Below are positions 17,033 to 25,974 of a stretch of 60,231 nucleotides of DNA, piece after piece. The notes beneath the pieces were generated by a model, which made no database searches, was not told where the DNA came from, and saw only the letters and a program-made list of their open reading frames with translations. Position 1 is the first letter of the stretch. Each line of letters begins with the position of its first letter. Both the position numbers and the translations under genes were made by a program. Origin of the DNA: an uncultured Clostridium sp. (GTDB lineage Bacteria > Bacillota > Clostridia > TANB77 > CAG-508); the NCBI GenBank assembly GCA_902496295.1, contig CABVAF010000006.1, forward strand, positions 1-60,231, written 5' to 3'.

Positions 17033-17959
17033 ATGTTAGAAAGAAAAATACCAAAAAAATTAGTAAAAGGAGACACAATAGGTCTAATATCACCATCAAG
17101 TGATATATCTAAGGAAGATTTAGAAGTTATAAATAATTCAGTTATGCTTATGGAAGTGGCAGGGTTTAATATAAAATTTGCAAAAAATTCACTAAAAAAT
17201 ACTTTAGGATATGGAGCAACTGCAGAAGAAAAAGCAGAAGATATAAATGAAATGTTTAGAGATGAAGAAGTAAAAGCAATATTTTGCATAAGTGGTGGAT
17301 TTAATTCAAATGTAGTATTTGATTATTTAAATTATGATTATATAAGAAATCATCCTAAAATTATTTGTGGTTTTAGCGATTCTACATCATTAACTAATAA
17401 CATATATTCACAAACAGGAGTAGTAACTTTTAATGGACCGACTTTTAAAGCGTTAACATCTTGGCAAACACAATATGGATATGAAGAAGTTATAAAAAGA
17501 TTTGTGGAAGGTGGATTAACATTAGGTAAAGCAGAAGATGAATATAAAACAATAAGAGAAGGAAAGGCTAAAGGAATATTAGTTGGAGGTAACCTAAGTT
17601 TATTAAATGAAATGATAGCAGGAAAATATAGTATAGACTTTACAGATAAAATAGTATTTATAGAAGAGCTATTTTTAGAAACACCACCAGCATTAGTAAG
17701 CAATTACTTTTACCATATGAAACAAAATGGTATATTCGAGAGAATAAAGGGAATTTGGCTTGGAAATTATGATGGAAGTGTTGCAATAGAACAAATACTA
17801 ATAGATACGATAGGAAATGATTATAAATTCCCTATAATAAAATCAAATAATTTTGGACATATAGATAGAAAAACTGTTATACCTATAGGTACAATGGCAG
17901 AAATAAATACAAATAACGAGGTGAAAATACAACTTTTAGAACCATGCGTTGAGAACTAA
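17033..17959 (+). CDS. S66 family LD-carboxypeptidase / MccF-like peptidase
   Basis: A 308-residue protein with the S66 layout: KGDTIGLISPSSDI at the N terminus, a nucleophile region FCISGGFNSNVVFDYLN, GFSDSTSLTNNIYSQTG (the family's SD-S/T motif), and C-terminal IKSNNFGHIDRKTVIPIG holding the catalytic His. S66 enzymes cleave the L,D bond of murein tetrapeptides or inactivate microcin C-like peptides. The closer resemblance to MccF-type proteins (VVTFNGPTF, FIEELFLETPP) makes self-immunity or peptide hydrolysis possible. Catalytic residues appear present. Sits alone between the palindromic element and the UDG gene. AAAGGA precedes the ATG. Confidence 0.88.
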   Translation: MLERKIPKKLVKGDTIGLISPSSDISKEDLEVINNSVMLMEVAGFNIKFAKNSLKNTLGYGATAEEKAEDINEMFRDEEVKAIFCISGGFNSNVVFDYLNYDYIRNHPKIICGFSDSTSLTNNIYSQTGVVTFNGPTFKALTSWQTQYGYEEVIKRFVEGGLTLGKAEDEYKTIREGKAKGILVGGNLSLLNEMIAGKYSIDFTDKIVFIEELFLETPPALVSNYFYHMKQNGIFERIKGIWLGNYDGSVAIEQILIDTIGNDYKFPIIKSNNFGHIDRKTVIPIGTMAEINTNNEVKIQLLEPCVEN

Positions 17960-17989
17960 AATAATAAATTAATTTAACTATAAATTTTT

Positions 17990-18025
17990 AGAATAGATAG
18001 TCGTAACAATTGACTTATCTATTCT
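17990..18025 (+). terminator. terminator overlapping the next promoter
   Basis: AGAATAGATA (17990-17999) pairs with TATCTATTCT (18016-18025), followed by TTATTT. The TTGACT box of the UDG promoter lies partly in the loop, so the two signals overlap. Confidence 0.65.
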
Positions 18026-18038
18026 TTATTTATATAAT
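18010..18038 (+). promoter_or_regulatory. promoter of the uracil-DNA glycosylase gene
   Basis: TTGACT (18010-18015), 17-base spacer, TATAAT (18033-18038). Confidence 0.8.
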
Positions 18039-18073
18039 TAAGAAAATAAATAGGCTTATAACAAGGAGTAAAA

Positions 18074-18628
18074 ATGTACAATAGTTGGGAAGATTTAGAA
18101 AAAAGCATTGTAAATTGTAAAAAATGTAAACTTTGCACAGGTAGAAAAAACATAGTGTTTGGAGAAGGGAATAAAGAAGCAGATTTAATGTTTATTGGAG
18201 AAGGGCCTGGTGCAGACGAAGATAAAGAAGGAATACCATTTGTGGGAAAAGCAGGACAACTTATGAATAAAGCTTTTCAAGGACTTGGAATAGATAGAAG
18301 TAAAGTCTACATTGCTAATGTTGTTAAATGCAGACCACCTGGAAATAGAGTTCCAGAGGCAGACGAAGCTACAGCGTGTTTAGATTATTTAAGAAATCAA
18401 GTAATATTAGTAAAGCCAAAAATAATTGTATTGCTTGGGAGTACAGCACTAAAAAACATACTTGGAAATGAATATGGAATTACTTCGGCAAGAGGAAAAT
18501 GGATAGAAAAAAATGGAATACAATATATGCCAACATGGCACCCTGCGGCACTTCTTAGAGACGAAAATAAGAAAATAGAATTTTGGAGAGACTTAAAAGA
18601 AGTAGCAGAAAAGTATAAAGAAATTTAG
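18074..18628 (+). CDS. uracil-DNA glycosylase, family 4 (Fe-S type)
   Basis: A 184-residue protein with the Fe-S cysteines C15, C18, C86 and C102 (C-x2-C ... C-x15-C), the uracil pocket motif GEGPGADEDKEGIPFVGKAGQ and the second active-site motif TWHPAALLRD. Family 4 enzymes remove uracil from DNA in organisms that often lack or supplement Ung. Length is typical. It may be cotranscribed with the two small genes that follow (33-base gap, AGGAGGA site). Identification is firm. Confidence 0.94.
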   Translation: MYNSWEDLEKSIVNCKKCKLCTGRKNIVFGEGNKEADLMFIGEGPGADEDKEGIPFVGKAGQLMNKAFQGLGIDRSKVYIANVVKCRPPGNRVPEADEATACLDYLRNQVILVKPKIIVLLGSTALKNILGNEYGITSARGKWIEKNGIQYMPTWHPAALLRDENKKIEFWRDLKEVAEKYKEI

Positions 18629-18661
18629 AATAACATATAGTAAATTATATTAGGAGGAAGT

Positions 18662-19069
18662 ATGAAATCAAACATTATAATAACAATATGCTCAAATAAT
18701 AATGTTAGATTAAAATTTATAGAAAAAGCAAACCAATATATTAGCTTTTCATATGTAAAGATAGAAACAATACTATTAAGTATTGCAGAAACACTTGGAA
18801 GAAAACTTACAGAAGAAGAGTGCATAAATTTTGTTAATAAATATATAGATAAAATTGAAAAAGAAAAAAGTTTTTGTATTGTAGATATAGATAACTATAA
18901 TGAGAAAATAATTAAGAGTTTTATAGGAAATAAGCAAGTACATATTATAGATTTGAATAAATACAATATAGTAAATAATTCTGTTTACATTGATGGAAAG
19001 GAAGAAAATTTAGAGGCAAAGTTTAAAGAACTAAAAAAATATATAGAAGGAGAGAAGAAAGATGTATAG
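18662..19069 (+). CDS. hypothetical protein upstream of a P-loop kinase
   Basis: A 135-residue protein I do not recognise. It begins with a beta strand-like SNIIITICSNNN, contains many Lys, Glu and Ile residues and no membrane segment or signal peptide. It overlaps the start of the next gene by 8 bases, which suggests translational coupling and a shared task. The AGGAGGA site is directly ahead of the ATG. A degenerate nucleotide-binding fold is possible but no P-loop is visible. No function is proposed. Confidence 0.7.
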   Translation: MKSNIIITICSNNNVRLKFIEKANQYISFSYVKIETILLSIAETLGRKLTEEECINFVNKYIDKIEKEKSFCIVDIDNYNEKIIKSFIGNKQVHIIDLNKYNIVNNSVYIDGKEENLEAKFKELKKYIEGEKKDV

Positions 19070-19664
19070 TAATTTAAAAAATATTTTTCTAATAGGACCT
19101 TCTAGAGCTGGAAAAACTACTTTCGCAGAAATGCTACAAAAATTAGGATATAATCATATAGTTATGGATTCTGTAATAGAAACAATGATGGAATGCTTCC
19201 CAGAGTCTGGTATACAACATGGAAACTTAGAGTCGGAAGAATTTAAAAGATTTTTAAAATCGTTTTGTCAAAATACATTTAAATATGGACTACCATATGT
19301 AATTGACTTGGAAGTTTTAAGTCCAAGCTTTGCGAAGGAACTTATAAATGAAGACGAATCAACAGTAGTCTATATAGGATATCCAAGTTTAACTCCAGAA
19401 GAAAAACTAGAGCAGATAAGAGAGCATGATACTAAATTTGATTGGACTAGAAATGTAAATGATCAAGAATTATTAAGAACTCTTGAAGGCAATATAGAAA
19501 GTAGTAAATTATTAAAACAAGGAGCAAAAGAAAATAACTTTGAATTTTTAGATGTAAGCAATGATAGAGATAGAGTATTTCATGATTTTATAGAAGAAAA
19601 AACAAATAGAGATAATGGATTCTTTTATAGAAGTGATAAAAGTTATGACAGATATGAAAGGTAA
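19062..19664 (+). CDS. P-loop NTPase, nucleoside/nucleotide kinase-like
   Basis: A 200-residue protein with a Walker A motif GPSRAGKT at residues 12-19 and a small-molecule kinase style start (IFLIGPSRAGKTTFAEML then GYNHIVMDSVIET), recalling shikimate or adenylate kinases. The D in VMDS could act in substrate binding. Later TVVYIGYPSLTPEEKL and EFLDVSND resemble the C-terminal part of such kinases. The substrate cannot be told. It is translationally coupled to the unknown gene before it and followed 60 bases later by a GltD-like oxidoreductase. Confidence 0.75.
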   Translation: MYSNLKNIFLIGPSRAGKTTFAEMLQKLGYNHIVMDSVIETMMECFPESGIQHGNLESEEFKRFLKSFCQNTFKYGLPYVIDLEVLSPSFAKELINEDESTVVYIGYPSLTPEEKLEQIREHDTKFDWTRNVNDQELLRTLEGNIESSKLLKQGAKENNFEFLDVSNDRDRVFHDFIEEKTNRDNGFFYRSDKSYDRYER

Positions 19665-19724
19665 TTACTATTAAAAATAACTTAAATTAGAAAAATTATT
19701 AGCAAAATTAGGAAGGAATGGGTT

Positions 19725-20993
19725 ATGAACGAAGAAATAAAAAGCAAGACAGAATATTGTTTAAATTGCCCTGTTAAGCCATGTAGTACAAAGGGATGTC
19801 CGTTAAACAACAATATTCCTGAATTTATAAAACTAACAAAGGAAGGAAAAATAAAGGAAGCATATAGAATTTTATCAGAAACAACGGTACTTCCTGCCAT
19901 TTGCGGAAGAATTTGTCCTCATGAAAAACAATGTCAAGGTAAATGTGTAAGAGGTATAAAAGGAGAGCCTGTATCTATAGGAGAAATTGAAGCATTTATA
20001 GCAAATGAAAATTTAGATGATGAAAACAGCCTAAAAGAGGCATGGAAAAACGAGATAGAAGAAAATAATACTAATAAAAAAGTTGCAGTTATAGGAAGCG
20101 GGCCTTCTGGTCTTACTTGTGCAGCTTTCTTAAGAAGATTTGGATTTGAAGTTACAATTTATGAAAAATACAATTCATTAGGTGGAATATTAAGAAGAGG
20201 AATTCCAGAATTTAGACTTAGCAAAAATATATTAGACAAAACTGTAGCACAAATTTTAAACTTAGGAATAGATGTAAAATTTGGTATGGAACTAGGGAAA
20301 AATATATCACTAAATAATTTATTAAAAGAATATGATGCAATATATTTGGCAATAGGAGCAAATGTGCCAACAGGAATGAGGATACCGGGTGAAGATTTAA
20401 ATGGAGTTTATGGAGCAAATACATTGTTAGAAATAGGTAACCATCCATCATATAAGGAAAAGAATGTTGCAGTTATAGGTGGCGGAAATGTTGCAATGGA
20501 TGCTGCAAGAACTATAAACAAAATGGGAGCAAAAAGTGTAAAAGTAATATATAGAAGAGCAGAAGAACAAATGCCAGCAGAAAGAAAAGAAATTGAAGAT
20601 GCAAAAAATGAGGGTGTAGACTTTTTGTTTCAGACAAATATAAAAAAAGTGTTAGGAAAAGAAAAAGTAGAAAAAATAGAATGCATAAAAATGGACTTAG
20701 TAAAAAAAGAAGGGGAAACAAGACTGTCACCTGTGGAAATAGAAGGAAGCAATTATGAAATGGATATTGACTATGTTATTATGGCAGTAGGAGCAAAAAC
20801 AGAAGAAGAAAATTTGACAAAAGAAAACGTAGAACTTACAGAAAGAAAATATGTAAAAATAAATGAAAATTACGAAACATCAATAGAAAAAGTTTTTGCA
20901 GGAGGAGACTTGGTAGGAAATACAGCAACAGTAGCATGGGCAGCAAGAGATGGAAGAAATGCAGCAGAAAAAATAAGAGATTACTTAAAATAA
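19725..20993 (+). CDS. NAD(P)-dependent oxidoreductase, glutamate synthase small subunit (GltD)-like
   Basis: The N-terminal domain has the Fe-S cysteine pattern of GltD relatives (CLNCPVKPCSTKGCPLNNNIPEF split by short linkers, then CGRICPHEKQCQGKC). FAD and NAD(P) dinucleotide folds follow: AVIGSGPSGLTCAAFL near residue 125 and AVIGGGNVAMDAARTI near 247. At 422 residues it is slightly shorter than typical GltD (about 460-480). Such proteins transfer electrons from NAD(P)H to a partner, for example the glutamate synthase large subunit or NfnA. No partner gene is adjacent, so the stand-alone role is open. Confidence 0.88.
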   Translation: MNEEIKSKTEYCLNCPVKPCSTKGCPLNNNIPEFIKLTKEGKIKEAYRILSETTVLPAICGRICPHEKQCQGKCVRGIKGEPVSIGEIEAFIANENLDDENSLKEAWKNEIEENNTNKKVAVIGSGPSGLTCAAFLRRFGFEVTIYEKYNSLGGILRRGIPEFRLSKNILDKTVAQILNLGIDVKFGMELGKNISLNNLLKEYDAIYLAIGANVPTGMRIPGEDLNGVYGANTLLEIGNHPSYKEKNVAVIGGGNVAMDAARTINKMGAKSVKVIYRRAEEQMPAERKEIEDAKNEGVDFLFQTNIKKVLGKEKVEKIECIKMDLVKKEGETRLSPVEIEGSNYEMDIDYVIMAVGAKTEEENLTKENVELTERKYVKINENYETSIEKVFAGGDLVGNTATVAWAARDGRNAAEKIRDYLK

Positions 20994-21110
20994 AAAATGT
21001 AATCGCCGATTAAGATATATTAAGGCGAAACAAATAGAAAAATATAATTATGAATTGCAAAATAAAAATAGGTTAAAGAAATATGAAATGTATGCAAAAA
21101 TAACATAAAT

Positions 21111-21148
21111 AAAAAAGGTATATAAATTTTAATTTATATACCTCTTTT
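21111..21148. terminator. bidirectional terminator between convergent genes
   Basis: GGTATATAAATT (21117-21128) and AATTTATATACC (21131-21142), flanked by an A-run and TCTTTTT. It serves the GltD-like gene on + and the metallopeptidase-like gene on -. The rest of 20994-21149 shows no gene. Confidence 0.85.
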
Positions 21149-21149
21149 T

Positions 21150-22241
21150 CTATTTATCTTCATAATTATAATTCTTTTCAGAATTAAATCCAAATAATTT
21201 GCTAATAGACTTAAATAATCTACTCCATACAGAATTTTTAATAGGTACTAATGCAACATTATTTATTATTTGTGTATATCTTTCATCTAAAGCAATCATT
21301 TTATTAATATAATAATCATTAAAAGCATTATAATCTTCAGAAATTCCAAGGTAGTTTTTATAGTTATATAATTCCATCCTGTATAAATCTATTTCATTTG
21401 TTGTATGAATTTTATTAAATTCCCTATCAAAATAAGAAGAGAATATTAAATTTTGTGTATTGAAGAATGTTTCTTTCAATTTTGATTTTTGATTTTCTAT
21501 TTTTAATGATATTTTGTGTGCTTTTACTTCGTCCAAGTCATCATTCATTAAATTATTATTCATGGTAATTATTTTTTCTTCTATATCCAATATTTTATCA
21601 AAATTATCTTGAATTTTTAGAAAATTATTTTCACCTAATAATTCAATGCAAGTTTCTTTAAAAGTATCTGTACAATTAAACATGCTATCCCATAAAGTAT
21701 CTTCACCAGTAATGTAAATTAACTGTTCTAAAAGATTACATATAATTGGATAATAAATAGGACTTTTAGTAGGTAAAGATATTCCATAATATTTAACTAC
21801 ATCTTCTTTTTGATTTAATGCTTTAGAAGATGCAAGTTGGACAGCGGCTTCATTTAAACCTAGTCCATATGTTTTAAAGTCACCTATTTCACAAAGACCT
21901 AATCTTAATAAGTTACCTTTATTATCTTTTATTTCTTGAATGTGATGTATAAACTCATGAACTGCAAACTTTTCAAGTTCATCTACTGTTAAGCCATCTT
22001 TAAAATAAACAGAAGAATTTTTGTAAAAATAATTAGCTTCAGCTAATCCTTCTGGTATTTTTGCAACATACATAGGTAATCTAGATAAATTAATAAATAA
22101 ATTTTGATAAACAAAGTGTTCATTAGGAAATGCTCTGCATAGTTTGTTTGCAACCGCACTAGCTAATGAATTTATACTTAAAGTATCTAGTTTATTAATT
22201 ACTTCAATTCCTTCTTTTTTTAAATCCTTTTCAATACTCAT
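21150..22241 (-). CDS. putative zinc metallopeptidase-like protein, function unknown
   Basis: A 363-residue protein. The only recognisable feature is an HExxH motif (AVHEFIHHIQ, residues 95-99) followed by an acidic residue in GLNEAAVQ about 32 residues later, the arrangement of a gluzincin-type zinc peptidase. The region before it resembles the helix leading to such active sites. No signal peptide or membrane segment is seen, so a cytoplasmic protein is likely. The ATG at 22241 was chosen because AAGGAG is 11 bases before it; an ATG at 22250 is only two bases from that site. C-terminal 150 residues are charged helices ending with a basic stretch. Confidence 0.65.
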   Translation of the reverse strand: MSIEKDLKKEGIEVINKLDTLSINSLASAVANKLCRAFPNEHFVYQNLFINLSRLPMYVAKIPEGLAEANYFYKNSSVYFKDGLTVDELEKFAVHEFIHHIQEIKDNKGNLLRLGLCEIGDFKTYGLGLNEAAVQLASSKALNQKEDVVKYYGISLPTKSPIYYPIICNLLEQLIYITGEDTLWDSMFNCTDTFKETCIELLGENNFLKIQDNFDKILDIEEKIITMNNNLMNDDLDEVKAHKISLKIENQKSKLKETFFNTQNLIFSSYFDREFNKIHTTNEIDLYRMELYNYKNYLGISEDYNAFNDYYINKMIALDERYTQIINNVALVPIKNSVWSRLFKSISKLFGFNSEKNYNYEDK

Positions 22242-22424
22242 AAAAACCATTTCTCCTTAGTAATTATCCAATTATATTATACAACACTTTCTTTTAAATT
22301 ATCATTAAGTTATTGTGACTATTTTGTTACAAAAATATTACAAAATACAGCATAATAAAACTTTTTTCAAATTTTTAATGGAAAAATTTAACTAGAAATA
22401 AAAAAATTTATAAAATAGTGAAAA

Positions 22425-22454
22425 CCCCTCAATGTCTTGTCTAACATTGAGGGG
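22425..22454 (-). terminator. terminator of leuS
   Basis: On the - strand CCCCTCAATGT and ACATTGAGGGG form an 11-bp stem (22444-22454 / 22425-22435) with an 8-nt loop, followed by TTTTC. Confidence 0.85.
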
Positions 22455-22499
22455 GCACTTTATACAAACTTTTAGTTAAAATTATATAGATACTTATAA

Positions 22500-25349
22500 T
22501 TATTTAACAACTATATTGTAAATTTTATTCTTTATATAAATTTCTTTTACAATAGTCTTTCCTGAAACTAAAGTTGAAATATTGCTATTCTTATGTACTT
22601 TTTCTTTAACTTCACTTTCTGCTAAGTCAACAGGAATACTAATAGTTGCTTTTACCTTACCATTAATTTGTACAGGTATTTCTACTTCATTTTCTACTAT
22701 TTTTGTTTCATCATACTCAGGCCATTTCTCATATGCAATAGTTTTATTATGTCCTAACTTAGTCCACAATTCTTCAGTAATATGTGGAGCAACAGGGTTT
22801 AATATTTTTAAGAAGCCTTCTGCATATTTAGTAGGAAGTGAATCTTCTTTATATACTGTATTTATGAAAATCATCATCTGACTTATAGCAGTATTAAAAT
22901 ACATATTTTCATAGTCGTTTGTAACTTTTTTAATAGTATAATTATATATTTTATCTAAATTAGCATTATCCTTATCAGAAATTTTATCTGATTCTACATA
23001 TAATCTCCAAATTCTGTCTAAGAATTTTTTAGTTCCTTCAATTCCTGTTACATCCCAAGGTTTAGCAGCGTCTATAGGACCCATAAACATTTCATATAAT
23101 CTTAATGCATCTGCACCATATTCTCTTACCATATCATCTGGATTTATAACATTTCCTTTAGACTTACTCATTTTTTCTCCGTTAGAGCCTAAAATCATAC
23201 CTTGATGTCTAAGTTTTTGGAATGGTTCTTTAGTTGGTGCAATTCCTTTATTATATAAATAATTATTCCAAAATCTAGAATATAGTAAATGTCCTACAGC
23301 ATGTTCTGGGCCACCAACATAAAGGTCAACAGGCATCCAATGTTTTAGAAGTTTAGGATCTGCAATTTCTTTATCATTATTAGGGTCTATGTATCTTAAG
23401 AAATACCAACTAGAACCAGCAGAACCTGGCATTGTGCTAGTTTCTCTTTTTGCATTTTTACCATCAAATTTTGTATTTACCCAATCTGTAGCTTTATCTA
23501 GAGGGGAAGCACCTGTTTTAGATGGGGCATAATCTTCAAGTTCTGGAAGAACTAAAGGTAAATCTTCATCTGCTAAAACATGTATTTTATTATCATCTGT
23601 AAATACTATAGGAATTGGTTCTCCCCAATAACGTTGTCTTGCAAAAATCCACTCACGAAGTTTATAATTTATTTTTTTCATTCCAACTTTATTTTCTTCA
23701 AGCCAATTAATTATTTTTTCCTGAGCTTCTTTTACAGATAAATCATCTAATATTTCAGAATTAATTAAAACTCCAGAAGTAGTATCAGTAAATGCATTAG
23801 GATTTTTATACATGTTAAAGGTAAACTTATGCTCTTCTGTTGTTAAATAACTATTAAGTTCATTTTCATCTACCCATACAGGATATTGAGTTTTCTTTTC
23901 TTCTTCAGAAATTTCTTCTTGTTTTAAAGAGTTTAATTTTAATATAACTGTATAACATGTAATATCTCTATTAACATCTTTATGTGCTGCATAAAATACA
24001 CTTTTATATACAAAATCAAATACTTTTTCTACTGTATAATCTACATATCCAGTTTCTTCTTTTAATTCTCTTACAGCAGCTTCAATTGGTGTTTCGTCAC
24101 CTTCAAATCCACCCATAACAAAATTTTTAAAACCAAATTTGTCATTATTAACACATAAATATTTATTTTCGGTTGGGTGTTTAACAATAACATTTATAAC
24201 TTTTCTTTTTGTATTTTTCTTATCAGGACGAACTTCAGATTCACCTTTTCCATAGAAAATAGGAGCTATTACTTGTGTAATTGGAATATTAAATTTAGTT
24301 GCAAAAGCAAAATCTCTTTCATCATGTGCAGGTACTGCCATTATAGCTCCTGTACCATATGTTGAAAGTACATAATCTGAAATCCAAATTGGAATTTCTT
24401 TTCCATTTACAGGGTTAATTGCATAACTTCCAATAAATACACCAGTTTTTTCTTTATTTAATTCAGTTCTTTCTAGGTCTGATTTTGCAGCTGCCATAGC
24501 TTTATATTCTTCTACAGCTTTTTTACAATCAGCAGATGTAATTTCGTCAACTAATTCATGCTCTGGAGATAGAACACAGTAAGTTGCACCAAACAATGTA
24601 TCTGGTCTTGTAGTAAATACAGTAAATGTTTTATCTGTATTTGCAACTTTAAATATAACTTCAGCACCTACTGATTTTCCAATCCAATTTCTTTGGATTT
24701 CTTTTGTAGATTCAGGCCAGTCAAGGTCATCTAATCCAGAAAGAAGTATTTCTGCATAATCTTGAATATCCATAACCCATTGTTTCATATTCTTACGTAC
24801 AACAGGGTAGCCACCTCTTTCACTTTTACCATTTATTACTTCATCATTTGAAAGAACGCAACCTAAACCTTCACACCAGTTTACAGGCATTTCAATTAAT
24901 TCTGCTAATCCATCATTATATAATTGTTTAAATATCCACTGGGTCCATTTGTAATAGTTTGGATCACATGTAGAAATTTCTCTATCCCAATCGAAAGAAA
25001 AACCAAGCATTTTTAGCTGCTTTTTAAAAGTTTCTATATTCTTTTTAGTAAATTTTTCTGGATGATTTCCTGTCTTTATAGCATATTGTTCAGCAGGAAG
25101 ACCAAATGCATCCCAACCCATTGGGTGAAGAACGTTATAACCTTGCATTCTTCTCATACGAGAAATAATATCTGTTGCAGTATAACCTTCTGGATGACCA
25201 ACGTGTAAACCTTGTCCAGATGGATAAGGGAACATATCTAATGCATAAAACTTAGGTTTAGAAAAATCCCAAGCATCAGTTTTAAAAGTTTTTTCTTCAT
25301 CCCATTTGTCTTGCCACTTTTTTTCAATTTCTTTAAAATTGTAAGCCAT
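22500..25349 (-). CDS. leuS: leucyl-tRNA synthetase with a Nudix domain inserted in the editing domain
   Basis: From the ATG at 25349 (AAGGAG site ahead; a TTG at 25373 lies upstream of it) the protein has 949 residues, about 150 more than usual. HVGH (49-52) and KMSKS (726-730) are the class I motifs. The CP1 editing domain has FTTRPDT and the catalytic aspartate in VPAHDERD. Between ITQVIAP and TTSGVLINSE, where normal LeuRS has a short loop, there are about 150 extra residues (about 367-517, bases 23799-24251) with a complete Nudix box: G-x5-E-x7-RELKEETGY (413-435). It charges tRNA-Leu with leucine. The extra domain could hydrolyse a nucleotide or be a structural insert. No T-box leader is visible. 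Confidence 0.96.
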   Translation of the reverse strand: MAYNFKEIEKKWQDKWDEEKTFKTDAWDFSKPKFYALDMFPYPSGQGLHVGHPEGYTATDIISRMRRMQGYNVLHPMGWDAFGLPAEQYAIKTGNHPEKFTKKNIETFKKQLKMLGFSFDWDREISTCDPNYYKWTQWIFKQLYNDGLAELIEMPVNWCEGLGCVLSNDEVINGKSERGGYPVVRKNMKQWVMDIQDYAEILLSGLDDLDWPESTKEIQRNWIGKSVGAEVIFKVANTDKTFTVFTTRPDTLFGATYCVLSPEHELVDEITSADCKKAVEEYKAMAAAKSDLERTELNKEKTGVFIGSYAINPVNGKEIPIWISDYVLSTYGTGAIMAVPAHDERDFAFATKFNIPITQVIAPIFYGKGESEVRPDKKNTKRKVINVIVKHPTENKYLCVNNDKFGFKNFVMGGFEGDETPIEAAVRELKEETGYVDYTVEKVFDFVYKSVFYAAHKDVNRDITCYTVILKLNSLKQEEISEEEKKTQYPVWVDENELNSYLTTEEHKFTFNMYKNPNAFTDTTSGVLINSEILDDLSVKEAQEKIINWLEENKVGMKKINYKLREWIFARQRYWGEPIPIVFTDDNKIHVLADEDLPLVLPELEDYAPSKTGASPLDKATDWVNTKFDGKNAKRETSTMPGSAGSSWYFLRYIDPNNDKEIADPKLLKHWMPVDLYVGGPEHAVGHLLYSRFWNNYLYNKGIAPTKEPFQKLRHQGMILGSNGEKMSKSKGNVINPDDMVREYGADALRLYEMFMGPIDAAKPWDVTGIEGTKKFLDRIWRLYVESDKISDKDNANLDKIYNYTIKKVTNDYENMYFNTAISQMMIFINTVYKEDSLPTKYAEGFLKILNPVAPHITEELWTKLGHNKTIAYEKWPEYDETKIVENEVEIPVQINGKVKATISIPVDLAESEVKEKVHKNSNISTLVSGKTIVKEIYIKNKIYNIVVK
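23799..24251 (-). other. Nudix hydrolase domain inside leuS
   Basis: This segment codes for the extra domain of LeuRS. It begins KRKVINVIVKHPTENKYLCV, a Nudix-like first strand, has FKNFVMGGFEGDETPIEAAV leading into RELKEETGY (the full Nudix box with all catalytic glutamates), then DITCYTVILKL and PVWVDENELNSYL, a usual C-terminal part of ADP-ribose/nucleotide Nudix folds. It reads on in frame with the editing domain on both sides. Confidence 0.85.
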
Positions 25350-25469
25350 ATTATCAAACTCCTTTATAAACAAGTAATTAAAAATATAATTAATATATTT
25401 TTAATTACTATTAGTAAACAATAACTAGTCTATATTATATAACATTTAAGAGATAAAATAAAGATAAAG

Positions 25470-25498
25470 TTGAAAATTTAAAAGAAATTTGCTATAAT
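25470..25498 (+). promoter_or_regulatory. promoter of the GC-rich orphan gene at 25554
   Basis: TTGAAA (25470-25475), 17-base spacer, TATAAT (25493-25498). A CGTGA/TCACG stem-loop (25507-25524) sits at the predicted 5' end of the RNA. Confidence 0.75.
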
Positions 25499-25553
25499 AA
25501 AATGTACGTGATAAATTTTTCACGAACTTCTTTAAAAGGGAGTATAGAGAAAG

Positions 25554-25865
25554 ATGGGAATAGCTGAGAAGAACAATGTTGAGAGGGACAGGCAGAGGAC
25601 CGCTTTGGTATGTTCGATAGAACGAGCACAGCGAATGGTGGAGGCTATGAATCCAATAGGAGAAAGGGAGTCAGAGAGAATTCAAGAGTTTATCGCATAC
25701 AATATCCCGCGGTGCAATGCATTATTTATGGAAAGACAGCAGTTTAGAAGCATCCTAAGAGAGTTAAGCTATGGAAGAACCGAGAAGTCTCAAGCAGTAG
25801 AAAATCTTTCACAATTAAAATCCTCTCTACTAGAGGAAAATCCTATCATAGAGGGCGCGCAGTAA
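25554..25865 (+). CDS. hypothetical protein, GC-rich single-gene cassette
   Basis: A 103-residue protein I do not recognise: charged, helical, rich in Glu, Arg and Gln (RIQEFIAYNI, ERQQFRSILREL), probably a soluble helical bundle or coiled coil with no cysteine motif beyond two single Cys. Base use differs sharply from its surroundings: by eye nearly half G+C against about 30% nearby, with codons such as CGG, GCG and GAG that are rare in the neighbours. It has its own consensus promoter, a GGGAG site and a strong terminator overlapping its stop codon. Recent acquisition is likely. Confidence 0.75.
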   Translation: MGIAEKNNVERDRQRTALVCSIERAQRMVEAMNPIGERESERIQEFIAYNIPRCNALFMERQQFRSILRELSYGRTEKSQAVENLSQLKSSLLEENPIIEGAQ

Positions 25866-25882
25866 TACTGCCGCCCAATTTT
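25853..25882 (+). terminator. strong terminator of the orphan gene
   Basis: GGGCG and CGCCC (25853-25857 / 25872-25876) enclose GCAGT-AAT-ACTGC, followed by AATTTTTTT. The stop codon lies in the loop. Confidence 0.85.
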
Positions 25883-25974
25883 TTTGATTTTATACATTTT
25901 ATAAATAGAAATTATTAGAATAAAAACTATAAAAATGGAAATAATTTATATAATAAATTTTAAGGAGGTTTAAA

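Noticed and set aside
25350..25553. T-box leader for leuS
   Set aside because: The gap is too short and lacks the AGGGTGG T-box sequence and a specifier stem on the - strand.
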